A stretch of DNA of 64,000 bases from Chlorobaculum parvum NCIB 8327. GTDB lineage: Bacteria; Bacteroidota; Chlorobiia; Chlorobiales; Chlorobiaceae. Each line of letters opens with the position of its first letter. Position 1 is the stretch's first letter. The translations under genes and the position numbers were made by a program. Shown piece after piece: positions 47,874 to 56,035 of the stretch. The notes under the pieces are model-generated. The model saw only the letters and a program-made list of their open reading frames with translations. It was not told the DNA's origin and did no database searches. Location of the stretch: contig NC_011027.1 in NCBI RefSeq assembly GCF_000020505.1, positions 790,001 through 854,000 of the forward strand, in the 5' to 3' direction.

Positions 47874-48598
47874 ATGGAATTTCTTGAATTTCTGAATGAA
47901 AATGCGGGAGCATTTAGTGTTATTTTTACTGCGGTTGTTACTTTGGCGACAATATCATATGCAATACTTACGTATTGGCTCGTAAAAGAGACAGCTTTAA
48001 TGCGACAAGTCCAAACTGAACCAAAGATAGAAATTACAGTGCGTTCTCATGAGGTGAATATTAATATTATGAGACTTCATGTGCGTAATATTGGGCTTGG
48101 ACCAGCTTTGAGTGTTAAGTTTACCCCAAAAGTATTAAGTGGAGGTGATACTGCATCGCAAATGATTGAGGAGTTAACGAGGGTTAATTTTTTTAAGTTG
48201 GTTTGGTATATATTAGCCCTGGACAAGAATTTGTTTCTGGCGATACAAATATGGTCAGGAATTATCAGGAAAAAATGAAGGCTGTTATCGGATTTGATGT
48301 TGTGTGTGAAAGTGCTACAAAAAAAAGCTATAAAGAGACTCTGATAATTGATATGTCCGAACATAAGGGTACTTGTAGGATAGGAGGGGATCCACCACTT
48401 TATACTATTGCGCAGAGTCTTGAAAGAATTCAAAAAGATTTTGATCATATTTTAAGTGGCTTTAAAAAACTGAAAGTTGATATCTTTTCTTCGGGAGATC
48501 GTGCTCTGGCAGAGGCTGAAAAGAGAGAGTATGAAAAACAAGAGTTGGAAAAAATATCGGGAAAGAAAATTGAGGATGATGAGATTTCTGTGGAATAA
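47874..48598 (+). pseudogene. AT-rich membrane-anchored protein, split by a frameshift
   Basis: Two frames together make one protein of about 240 residues. The first (47874-48278) has one membrane segment (SVIFTAVVTLATISYAILTY) and a beta-rich domain with QTEPKIEITVRS. The second (in frame from 48203, ending 48598) continues YISPGQEFVSGDTNMVRNYQ and ends in a charged coil. Adding one G at 48200-48201 (TTGG to TTGGG) joins them as KLGLVYISPGQEF, a run typical of this hypothetical family. The break is a deletion or a sequence error. Function unknown; AT-rich and probably acquired. Confidence 0.6.
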
Positions 48599-48627
48599 TT
48601 CATTCGGCAACTTTCGGGAAGAAAACT

Positions 48628-48655
48628 TGATTCTTCACTTCGTTCAGAATGACAA
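48628..48655. repeat. Short dispersed repeat (GATTCTTCACTTCGTTCAGAAT type)
   Basis: Contains TTCTTCACTTCGTTCAGAAT followed by GACAA, an imperfect palindrome (GATTCT / AGAAT). It is a short repeat word that I recall from intergenic DNA of many bacteria. One copy in the window. Confidence 0.45.
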
Positions 48656-48664
48656 CCAAAACCA

Positions 48665-48702
48665 AAAAGCCCCGGAGTTGATGAAGCTCCGGGGCTTTTG
48701 CA
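48665..48702. terminator. Terminator downstream of lysS (bidirectional)
   Basis: AAAAGCCCCGGAG and CTCCGGGGCTTTT form a strong stem with A and T runs on each side, 24 bases after the lysS stop. Confidence 0.85.
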
Positions 48703-48725
48703 TTTCACTCTCGTCAATCCGTCCG

Positions 48726-50261
48726 TCACTCCGGCTTCATGTGGGGGAAGAAGATGACGTCGCGGATGGAGTCTTCGCCGGTGAGGAGCATGACCATGCG
48801 GTCGATGCCGATACCGAGGCCGGCGCAGGGTGGCATTCCGTATTCCAGCGCGCGGAGGAAGTCCTCGTCCACGATCATCGCTTCGTCGTCGCCGCGCTGG
48901 CGGAGGCGGGCCTGCTCTTCGAGGCGTTCGCGCTGGATGACCGGGTCGTTCAGCTCGGAGAAGCTGTTGCACACCTCCTTGCCGCCGACGATCAGCTCGA
49001 AGCGCTCGACGAGGCCGGGTTCGGAGCGGTGCTTTTTGGCGAGTGGCGACATCTCCTCCGGGTAGTCGGTGATGAAGGTCGGCTGGATGAGCTTCGGCTC
49101 GACGAACTCGCCGAAGATTTCATCGATGATCTTGCCGCTGCTGATCTTGGGGTCGAGTTCGAGTCCCAAATCTTTCGCAATGTCGCGGAGCTGCGCTTCC
49201 GATTTGTCGCGAATCTCCATGCCGGTGTACTCTTTGATCGAGTCGGCGATGGTGAGGCGGCGGAACGGCGGCTTGAGGTTGATTTCGTTGCCGAGGAACA
49301 TGGTCGAATCCTTGCCGTTCACTTCCACGCACGCTTTGTGCAGTAAATCTTCGACCAGCTCCATCATCCAGACGTAATCCTTGTAGGCGACGTAGAGCTC
49401 GACCTGAGTGAATTCGGGGTTGTGGAAGCGGTCGATGCCCTCGTTGCGGAAGTCCTTGGCGAACTCGTACACGCCGTCAAAGCCGCCAACGATAAGGCGC
49501 TTGAGGTAGAGCTCGTTGGCGATGCGCAGGTAGAGCTGCATGTCGAGCGCGTTGTGGTGCGTCGTGAAGGGACGCGCCGCTGCGCCGCCGTAGATCGGTT
49601 GGAGGATCGGCGTTTCCACTTCAAGCCAGCCGTTCGAGGCGAAGTAGTTGCGCATCAGGGCGACGATCTTCGTCCGCTTGATGAAGGTGTCGCGCACTTC
49701 CGGGTTGACGATCAGATCGACATAGCGCTGGCGGTAGCGCAGCTCGCGGTCGGCGAAGGCGTCGTAAACCACTTTTTCGCCGTCAACCTCTTTCTCCTTG
49801 GCAATGGGAATCGGGCGGAGCGATTTCGAGAGCAGCTCGAATTCTTTGGCGTGCACCGAAATTTCGCCGGTCTTCGTCCGGAAGCTGAAGCCCTTGACGC
49901 CGACGATGTCGCCGATGTCGAGCAGTTTGAAGGTGTTGTACGAATCGACGCCGACCTCATCGCGCTTGAGGTAGATCTGGATGCGTCCAACGGAGTCCTG
50001 AATGTGGAAGAACGACGCCTTGCCCATCTTGCGGATCGCCATGATGCGACCGGCGACCGAGACATCCTCCGGATTCTCTTCGTCGAAGCGCTCGATAATG
50101 CCTTTCGAGGTGGCTGTGACGTCGAATTTATAGGGATAGGGTTCGATGCCCGATTCGGCGAGGTGCGCGCGCTCTTCGAAGCGGCGCTTCATCTGGTCGT
50201 TGAGCGAAACTGCGGGTGAGGGATCGTTCTGCTGGTTTTTCTTTTCTGGTGCGTTGGACAT
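48726..50261 (-). CDS. lysS: Lysyl-tRNA synthetase, class II
   Basis: Charges tRNA(Lys). It has 511 residues with an N-terminal OB-fold anticodon-binding domain ([20 protein letters not shown]) and a class II catalytic domain: motif 2 region [18 protein letters not shown] and motif 3 [15 protein letters not shown]. The first 25 residues ([19 protein letters not shown]) are a flexible extension. It starts 41 bases after the crtB stop on the same strand, so crtB and lysS may share a transcript. A terminator follows. Confidence 0.97.
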
Positions 50262-50302
50262 GCTGATGGTCTGAAGTGGTAAAAAAAGTTGCGAAGGTGC
50301 AG

Positions 50303-51235
50303 TCAGGCCGAGATCATGGTTTTGATCCAGATCGACGGCAGGGTGCTCAGTTTCTGGTACAGCGAGCGGTAGGCGCGTCGGGTGAAGACGTCGTAGTCGT
50401 TCTCTTCGATGGCCTTGAGGATGTCGCTGTAGTTGCGGCTGCTGATACCGACGGCCAGGCGGCTGTTCCTTTCGAGCATCGGAATGCCGCGGTCGGCGGA
50501 GGCGTAGTAGTTGCGCGCTCGCTCGATCTGGAACTTCATCAGCGCGACGAACTTGTCGTTCATCGTGCGGCTCATGAACTCCTCGCGGCTGTAGTTGAAG
50601 CGACGCAAATCTTCGAGCGGCAAATAGATACGGTTGCGGTCAATGTCTTCGCCGATGTCGCGCAGGATGTTGGTGAGCTGCATGGCGATGCCGAGGTCGA
50701 TGGCGTGCTGGAGGGCGGCTTTATCTTTATAGCCGAAGATTTCGACCGTCATCAGCCCGACCACCGAGGCGACCTTGTAGCAGTAGACGTACAGCTCGTC
50801 GAAGGTCTCGAAGGTCTGGAAATCGATGTCCATCGCCACGCCGTCGATCAGGTCGAGCGGCAGTTCGATGGGAATCCTGTAGTGGCGCAACGTGTCCTGC
50901 CACGCCATCAAAATCGGGTCGTTGCTCGGCTTGCCGTCGTAGCAGGCGCGGAGGCGCGTCTTCCAATCCTCAATCGAATCGTTGAGCTCCTCGCGCGTCA
51001 ACTGGCCGTTGCTCAGCTTGTCCTCGGCCAGATCGACCAGATCATCCACCGTGCGCAACAGGGCGTACATGGCGAAGATCGGATTCTGCTGGCGTTTGGG
51101 CAGAAACTTCGTGGCGAGGTAGAAGGTTTTGGCGTGGTGCTTGGCGATCTGGCGGCAGTAGTCGTAGGCGTTCGGGAGCGACAGTGGTTGGCCTGCGTCG
51201 TGAAGTACTGTCTGTCCGTTGTAGCTGTAGTTCAT
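50303..51235 (-). CDS. crtB: Phytoene synthase
   Basis: Joins two geranylgeranyl-diphosphates to phytoene, the entry to carotenoid synthesis. The 310-residue protein has two Asp-rich motifs: [16 protein letters not shown] (first) and [19 protein letters not shown] (second), plus the family tracts [12 protein letters not shown] and [12 protein letters not shown]. Length is normal. Its product feeds the crtP/crtQ desaturases; crtQ is at 18438-19799. Transcribed toward lysS and divergent from hflX. Confidence 0.96.
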
Positions 51236-51459
51236 AAAACGTTCATCGATTTTGCCTGTCCAGATACCGCAACTTGCCTGTCGGGCATCATCGCCGATAC
51301 GCTCCTTCGGTCATGTTTTTGTGTGCCGGAGAAGCGAAAATATGTAACTTTCTGTGGCCGGAATACGTTGTCATAACGTGACGGCAAAATAACCTAAAGG
51401 CTTTAATATAGCAAGAGCGCAGGAGGTGTCCGTCTTCGCATGGTGCGAGCCTCCGTAGT

Positions 51460-52812
51460 GTGAATTACTATTACGAGAAGATCCATTTGATACCCATTCC
51501 ATCCGCTGAACCGAGAGAGCGTGCTGTACTTGTCGGCATTACCTCCTCGCCCGATATTCCGAGACATCTTGTCGAAGAGTACCTCGACGAACTGGCTTTT
51601 CTTGCCGATACGGCGGGAGCCGACGTCGTCAGTACCATCATTCAGGAAAAGAAGCAGCTCGATACAGCCACCTGTATCGGCAGCGGCAAAGCTGAAGAAC
51701 TGGCCGCGCTGGTCGAGACGGAGTCGATCGACATCGTCATTTTCGACGACGACCTCACGCCGGTGCAGGTGCGCAACCTCGAACGCATCCTCAAGTGCAA
51801 GGTGATCGACCGAACGGGTCTCATCCTGCAAATATTTGCCCTCCGAGCCAAATCCGCGCAGGCCCGCACGCAGGTGGAGCTGGCGCAGCTTGAATATCTC
51901 CTGCCACGGCTTTCCGGCGCGTGGACGCACCTCTCAAAGCAGAAGGGCGGCATCGGCACCAAAGGTCCTGGCGAAACGCAGATCGAGACCGACCGGCGAC
52001 TGGTGCGCAATCGCATCGCTTCGCTCAAAAAGAAACTCCGCGCCGTCTCGCTTCAGCACGACACCCAGACCCGTGGTCGCACCACCGTGCCGCGCGTGGC
52101 GCTGGTAGGCTACACCAACGCGGGCAAATCGACGCTCATGAACGCGCTCTGCCCGGAAGCGGAGGCCTACGCCGAGAACCGCCTGTTCGCGACGCTCGAC
52201 ACCAAAACCCGGCGGCTCGAACTCAGGATCAACAAGCTCGTGCTGCTCTCCGACACGGTCGGCTTCATCCGCAAGCTGCCGCATACGCTGGTCGAGAGTT
52301 TCAAATCCACGCTTGACGAGGTGTTGCAGGCCGACTTTCTCCTGCACGTCATCGACGTGAGCCATCCGGCTTTCGAGGAGCACATGCAGGTGGTGCGCGA
52401 GACGCTCAAGGAGATCGGAGTCAAGCACGACCACATCATCGAGGTGTTCAACAAGATCGACGCGCTCGAAGACCCGGCGGTGCTGACCGGCCTGCGCGGC
52501 AAGTATCCCGACGCGGTGTTCATCTCCGCCGCGCGCGGACTGAACCTCACGGTGCTGAAGGAAACTATCGCCAACTACGTCGCCCGCGACTACAAGCAGC
52601 GCAAGGTGCGCACGCACGTCTCGAACTACAAGCTGATCGGCTACCTCTACGACCACGCCGAGGTGATCGACAAAAAGCACGTCGATGAGGATGTGCTGCT
52701 CACCATCCGCGTGCACCGCAACAACCTCAAACAGATCGACGCCATGCTCAAGGCGTCCGCATTGAAAAACCATGCCGCTGCAAATTTTCAACACCACGAA
52801 ACGCACGATTGA
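51460..52812 (+). CDS. hflX: Ribosome-associated GTPase HflX
   Basis: A 450-residue translational GTPase that splits stalled ribosomes. The N-terminal HflX domain includes ERAVLVGITSSPD and the Gly-rich KGGIGTKGPGETQIETDRR. The G domain has GYTNAGKST (P-loop), SDTVGFIRKLPH and NKIDALEDP. The GTG at 51460 is the best start. Its last 41 bases overlap the start of ybeY in another frame, so the two are translationally linked. Confidence 0.96.
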   Translation: MNYYYEKIHLIPIPSAEPRERAVLVGITSSPDIPRHLVEEYLDELAFLADTAGADVVSTIIQEKKQLDTATCIGSGKAEELAALVETESIDIVIFDDDLTPVQVRNLERILKCKVIDRTGLILQIFALRAKSAQARTQVELAQLEYLLPRLSGAWTHLSKQKGGIGTKGPGETQIETDRRLVRNRIASLKKKLRAVSLQHDTQTRGRTTVPRVALVGYTNAGKSTLMNALCPEAEAYAENRLFATLDTKTRRLELRINKLVLLSDTVGFIRKLPHTLVESFKSTLDEVLQADFLLHVIDVSHPAFEEHMQVVRETLKEIGVKHDHIIEVFNKIDALEDPAVLTGLRGKYPDAVFISAARGLNLTVLKETIANYVARDYKQRKVRTHVSNYKLIGYLYDHAEVIDKKHVDEDVLLTIRVHRNNLKQIDAMLKASALKNHAAANFQHHETHD

Positions 52813-53197
52813 CGAAGCGCTCCTCGCCGAAGCCATCCAACTGGTGATCGGCGAAGAGGGTGGCAAGGTCGGTTCCATCGAAGCTATCTACTGCGGCAAT
52901 AAAATGATCCGTCGCATCAACCGCGACTTTCTCAACCACGACTACGCCACCGACACCATCACCTTCGGCTACAACGAAGGCGGGGAGGTGGAAGGGGAGT
53001 TTTACATCTCCCTCGACGTCATTGAGTCCAACGCTCGCCGCTTTGGCGTCATGTTTGAGGATGAATTGCTTCGCGTCACCATCCACTCCGCTCTGCACCT
53101 CATGGGCTACGACGACGAAACCCCCGAGCTTCGAATCGCAATGAGTCGCCGGGAGGATTTGTATCTGGACCGAATTCGCGGAGCATCGAATCATTGA
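52772..53197 (+). CDS. ybeY: Endoribonuclease YbeY
   Basis: A metallo-endoribonuclease of 141 residues involved in 16S rRNA maturation and ribosome quality control. The conserved middle part is INRDFLNHDYATDTITFGYN, and the metal site is TIHSALHLMGYDDETPE. The two His of HxxxH are kept, but the third ligand (His in E. coli) is Asp, as in Bacteroidota-type members. It overlaps hflX by 41 bases. Confidence 0.93.
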   Translation: MPLQIFNTTKRTIDEALLAEAIQLVIGEEGGKVGSIEAIYCGNKMIRRINRDFLNHDYATDTITFGYNEGGEVEGEFYISLDVIESNARRFGVMFEDELLRVTIHSALHLMGYDDETPELRIAMSRREDLYLDRIRGASNH

Positions 53198-53445
53198 CGG
53201 TAATCCGTTCATCCAAATCCAGATCGAAATCGTTATCGAATGTCGTCGTTTTAATCCTTTCATTCCTGTCATACGATTTTGCGGTCAGGTAGCTCGCCAT
53301 GACACACGATGTTTGCATCAGAGATCGAATTTTTTCATTAAATTCCCCTCATAACACCCCTTGCATCGAAGTACTTTTCTGCCGTCACGCTGTTTGGTGA
53401 TGGCTATGCACGGGCATGGCATTCAAACGATCAATCACTACACCA

Positions 53446-54147
53446 ATGAATCTCATCATTAACGACAAAACAGCTCAGGCGACCGTCGGCGAAACCGTCG
53501 GCAAGGCTGCCAGGCTGAATCATGCCCATGTGGGTTATGTTTGTGGCGGCCACGGCCTTTGCCAGGCTTGCTACGTTACCGTTCAGGAGGGCGCAGACTG
53601 CCTCGGCCCGCTGACCGATGTCGAAAAAGCGTTCCTTTCTCCGCGCCAGATCGCTGCCGGTGGTCGCATGGCCTGCCAGGCTACGCTTGCCAAAGAGGGT
53701 ACGGTGAAGGTGCTGTCCCGTCCGGAAGAGGTGCGCCGCATGGTGTTCAGCAACCCGTTCCAGCTTATTGGATATGCCGCTGATATGGGCAAAGACACCG
53801 CGCAGCAGATCGTGCCGGGCGTCCAGAACTTCATTGGCCGCATACAGCGTGGTGAGATGGGCGGCAAGGAAGCGCTTGGCGATCTGATGGAGTCCGTGCA
53901 GGGCGCTGCAGGTCTGGTTGTCGAAACCGTTCAGCAGCTTCCGCAGAACCTTCCCATCCCGTTCAAGGATCAGATCATGGACGTGATCGGCAAACTGCCG
54001 CAGCTTCCGGTTTCGCTTTCGCAGATCCAGTTGCCGATTTCACTGCCGCAGCTTCCGTTCCAGCTTCCTTTCCTGCCAGCCAAGAAGGAATCGACTGAAG
54101 CGCTTGAAAAGGTGACGATCACTGTTCAGCCGAAGCCTAAAGCCTGA
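53446..54147 (+). CDS. csmI: Chlorosome envelope [2Fe-2S] protein CsmI
   Basis: A 233-residue chlorosome envelope protein of the CsmI/J/X group, started at the ATG at 53446 (MNLIINDKTAQATV). The N-terminus is an adrenodoxin-like ferredoxin with cluster ligands C33, C39, C42 and C77 (VCGGHGLCQAC, and MACQAT). The rest is a Pro/Leu-rich envelope part with repeated LPQLPFQLPF-like text and a conserved C-terminal VTITVQPKPKA. By family knowledge it takes part in redox control of energy transfer in the chlorosome. Sequence agrees best with CsmI rather than CsmJ or CsmX. A terminator follows at 54174-54206. Confidence 0.93.
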   Translation: MNLIINDKTAQATVGETVGKAARLNHAHVGYVCGGHGLCQACYVTVQEGADCLGPLTDVEKAFLSPRQIAAGGRMACQATLAKEGTVKVLSRPEEVRRMVFSNPFQLIGYAADMGKDTAQQIVPGVQNFIGRIQRGEMGGKEALGDLMESVQGAAGLVVETVQQLPQNLPIPFKDQIMDVIGKLPQLPVSLSQIQLPISLPQLPFQLPFLPAKKESTEALEKVTITVQPKPKA

Positions 54148-54173
54148 CCGTATTTACGGTTACATTCTTTTTT

Positions 54174-54206
54174 ACTCCCCCGGTGATGAGCCGGGGGAGT
54201 TTGTTT
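54174..54206 (+). terminator. Intrinsic terminator of csmI
   Basis: ACTCCCCC and GGGGGAGT form a strong stem followed by TTTGTTTT, 27 bases after the csmI stop. Confidence 0.85.
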
Positions 54207-54279
54207 TGTAGTGAAAAACCGCTGCCGCTCAGCGTCCGATAACCAGTTAATCATCGAAAAAACACAAGGAGGCCCGTAG

Positions 54280-54498
54280 ATGGATGTGAATACCGGTAAC
54301 AACAGGAATGTGGTCGTGACCGACATCAAAATGCCGTTCGGTTCCATGGTGATTTTTCTGGTCAAGCTGGCTCTCGCAAGCATTCCAGCGCTTCTGATTA
54401 TTTGGGCTGTGATGTTTGCTTTTGTTGCGATTCTGATGCTTCTGTTTGGCGGCATGGAGATATTTTCCGACCTGTTCCGGCAGTTTTCCAGTTATTGA
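54280..54498 (+). CDS. Small single-gene membrane protein
   Basis: A 72-residue protein with two hydrophobic segments (about residues 22-42 and 44-60) and a short polar N-terminus (MDVNTGNNRNVVVTD). An AAGGAGG site precedes the ATG. No family recognised. It lies between csmI and the aminotransferase and may relate to either. Confidence 0.7.
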   Translation: MDVNTGNNRNVVVTDIKMPFGSMVIFLVKLALASIPALLIIWAVMFAFVAILMLLFGGMEIFSDLFRQFSSY

Positions 54499-54546
54499 TG
54501 TGCGGGTCGGCCAGCTTGTTTTTTCACCCTTGAACGTATCCATCTC

Positions 54547-55710
54547 ATGAGCCTGAACCTTGCCGATCGCTGCGATCTGGTGATGCAGTCCGATATCCGT
54601 ACCATGTCGCTCGAGTGCGCCCGGATCGGGGGCATCAACCTTTCGCAGGGAATCTGCGATACGCCGGTGCCGCCGGAAGTGCTGCGTGGAGCGGCCGATG
54701 CCGTCATGCAGGGGCCCAACATCTACACCCATTACGCTGGTTTGCACGAGCTTCGCCAGGCAATCGCTGATAAGCAACGGCGATTCAGCGGCATGGAACT
54801 CGACCCTGAGCGCGAAGTCGTGATTTCGGCTGGCGCGACCGGTGCGATGTACTGCGCGTTTCAGACCCTGCTCAATCGCGGTGACGAGGTGCTGGTGTTC
54901 GAGCCGTTTTATGGGTACCACGTTTCGACGCTTCGAGCGGTCGAGGCCGTGCCGGTGTTCGTGCCGCTCGATCCGCCTCACTGGTCGTTTGCGCTCGAAG
55001 CGCTCGAAGCAGCGGTGACACCGAACACCAAAGCTATTCTGATCAACACCCCCGCCAACCCCTCCGGCAAGGTCTTCTCGCGCGAGGAGCTTTCGCTTCT
55101 GGCGGAGTTTGCCATTCGTCACGATCTGTTTGTGCTGACCGACGAGATGTACGAACATTTCGTCTTTGACGGACGTGCGCATGTCTCGATGGCCACCTTG
55201 CCCGGCATGAGAGAACGGACGATTACCGTGTCAGGCCTCTCCAAAACCTTCAGCATCACGGGCTGGCGCATCGGCTACGCCATGTGCGATGCGCGCTGGG
55301 CCGGCGCGATTGGCTACTTCAACGATCTTTGCTACGTCTGCGCGCCGTCGCCGCTTCAGGCTGGCGTCACCCTCGGGCTTCGCAGCCTCGACGATAGCTA
55401 TTACCACGGGCTTTCAGCCGAGTATGAAGCCAAGCGCAACCGCTTCTGCGCGGCGCTTTCCGAGGCCGGTCTCGATCCGTTCATCCCCGAAGGAGCTTAC
55501 TACGTGCTTGCAAACACGGACGGCTTGCCGGGCGAAACGGCCCGGGAGCGGGCGATGCATATTCTCCATCATACCGGTGTCGCATCGGTACCCGGTTCGG
55601 CGTTTTTTCACGGCACAGGTGGTGAGAATCTTGTCCGCTTCTGCTTCGCCAAAGAGCAGTCGGTGCTGGACGAGGCTTGTGAAAAACTGCAAAAACTTCG
55701 AACGCTCTGA
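54547..55710 (+). CDS. Pyridoxal-phosphate aminotransferase, class I/II
   Basis: A fold-type I aminotransferase of 387 residues, resembling aspartate and aromatic/kynurenine aminotransferases. Visible features: INLSQGICDTPVPPEVLRGA near the N-terminus, the segment YTHYAGLHELRQAIADK, the NTPANPSGKVFSREEL motif and the PLP lysine in SGLSKTFSITGWRIGY. Amino donor unknown. Followed after 133 bases by the CPXCG gene. Confidence 0.9.
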   Translation: MSLNLADRCDLVMQSDIRTMSLECARIGGINLSQGICDTPVPPEVLRGAADAVMQGPNIYTHYAGLHELRQAIADKQRRFSGMELDPEREVVISAGATGAMYCAFQTLLNRGDEVLVFEPFYGYHVSTLRAVEAVPVFVPLDPPHWSFALEALEAAVTPNTKAILINTPANPSGKVFSREELSLLAEFAIRHDLFVLTDEMYEHFVFDGRAHVSMATLPGMRERTITVSGLSKTFSITGWRIGYAMCDARWAGAIGYFNDLCYVCAPSPLQAGVTLGLRSLDDSYYHGLSAEYEAKRNRFCAALSEAGLDPFIPEGAYYVLANTDGLPGETARERAMHILHHTGVASVPGSAFFHGTGGENLVRFCFAKEQSVLDEACEKLQKLRTL

Positions 55711-55843
55711 ACCATTTTTCAAGCGGTTGCGAAACCTCTCCGAGGCAGCGGTTGTTTTACACAAAGAAGCAGGGCCGTGGCCTCTGGTAGAGCACGCAGC
55801 CCTGCCGATTGAATTTTGTAACACATGGAAGAGCGAGGCAGTT

Positions 55844-56035
55844 ATGGAGTATGAACAGAGCGTTACCGTGCAGTGTCCCTACTGCGGCCAGAGTTTTGAG
55901 GTGCTTGTCGAATGTTCGGTCGAGCATCAGGAGTATATCGAGGATTGTGAAATCTGCTGCCGTCCGGTAAGCCTTGTGATCGATGTCGCCGAGGATGGCA
56001 CCGTGACCGCAATGACCCAGGGAGAGGATGTCTGA
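55844..56035 (+). CDS. CPXCG motif-containing cysteine-rich protein
   Basis: A 63-residue small zinc-ribbon-like protein. The ATG at 55844 gives MEYEQSVTVQCPYCGQSFEV, and a second cysteine pair lies in DCEICCRPVSL, so four cysteines probably bind one metal. Matches the conserved CPXCG protein family. Its last 8 bases overlap the start of the hybrid kinase gene (56028), implying coupled expression. Confidence 0.85.
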   Translation: MEYEQSVTVQCPYCGQSFEVLVECSVEHQEYIEDCEICCRPVSLVIDVAEDGTVTAMTQGEDV

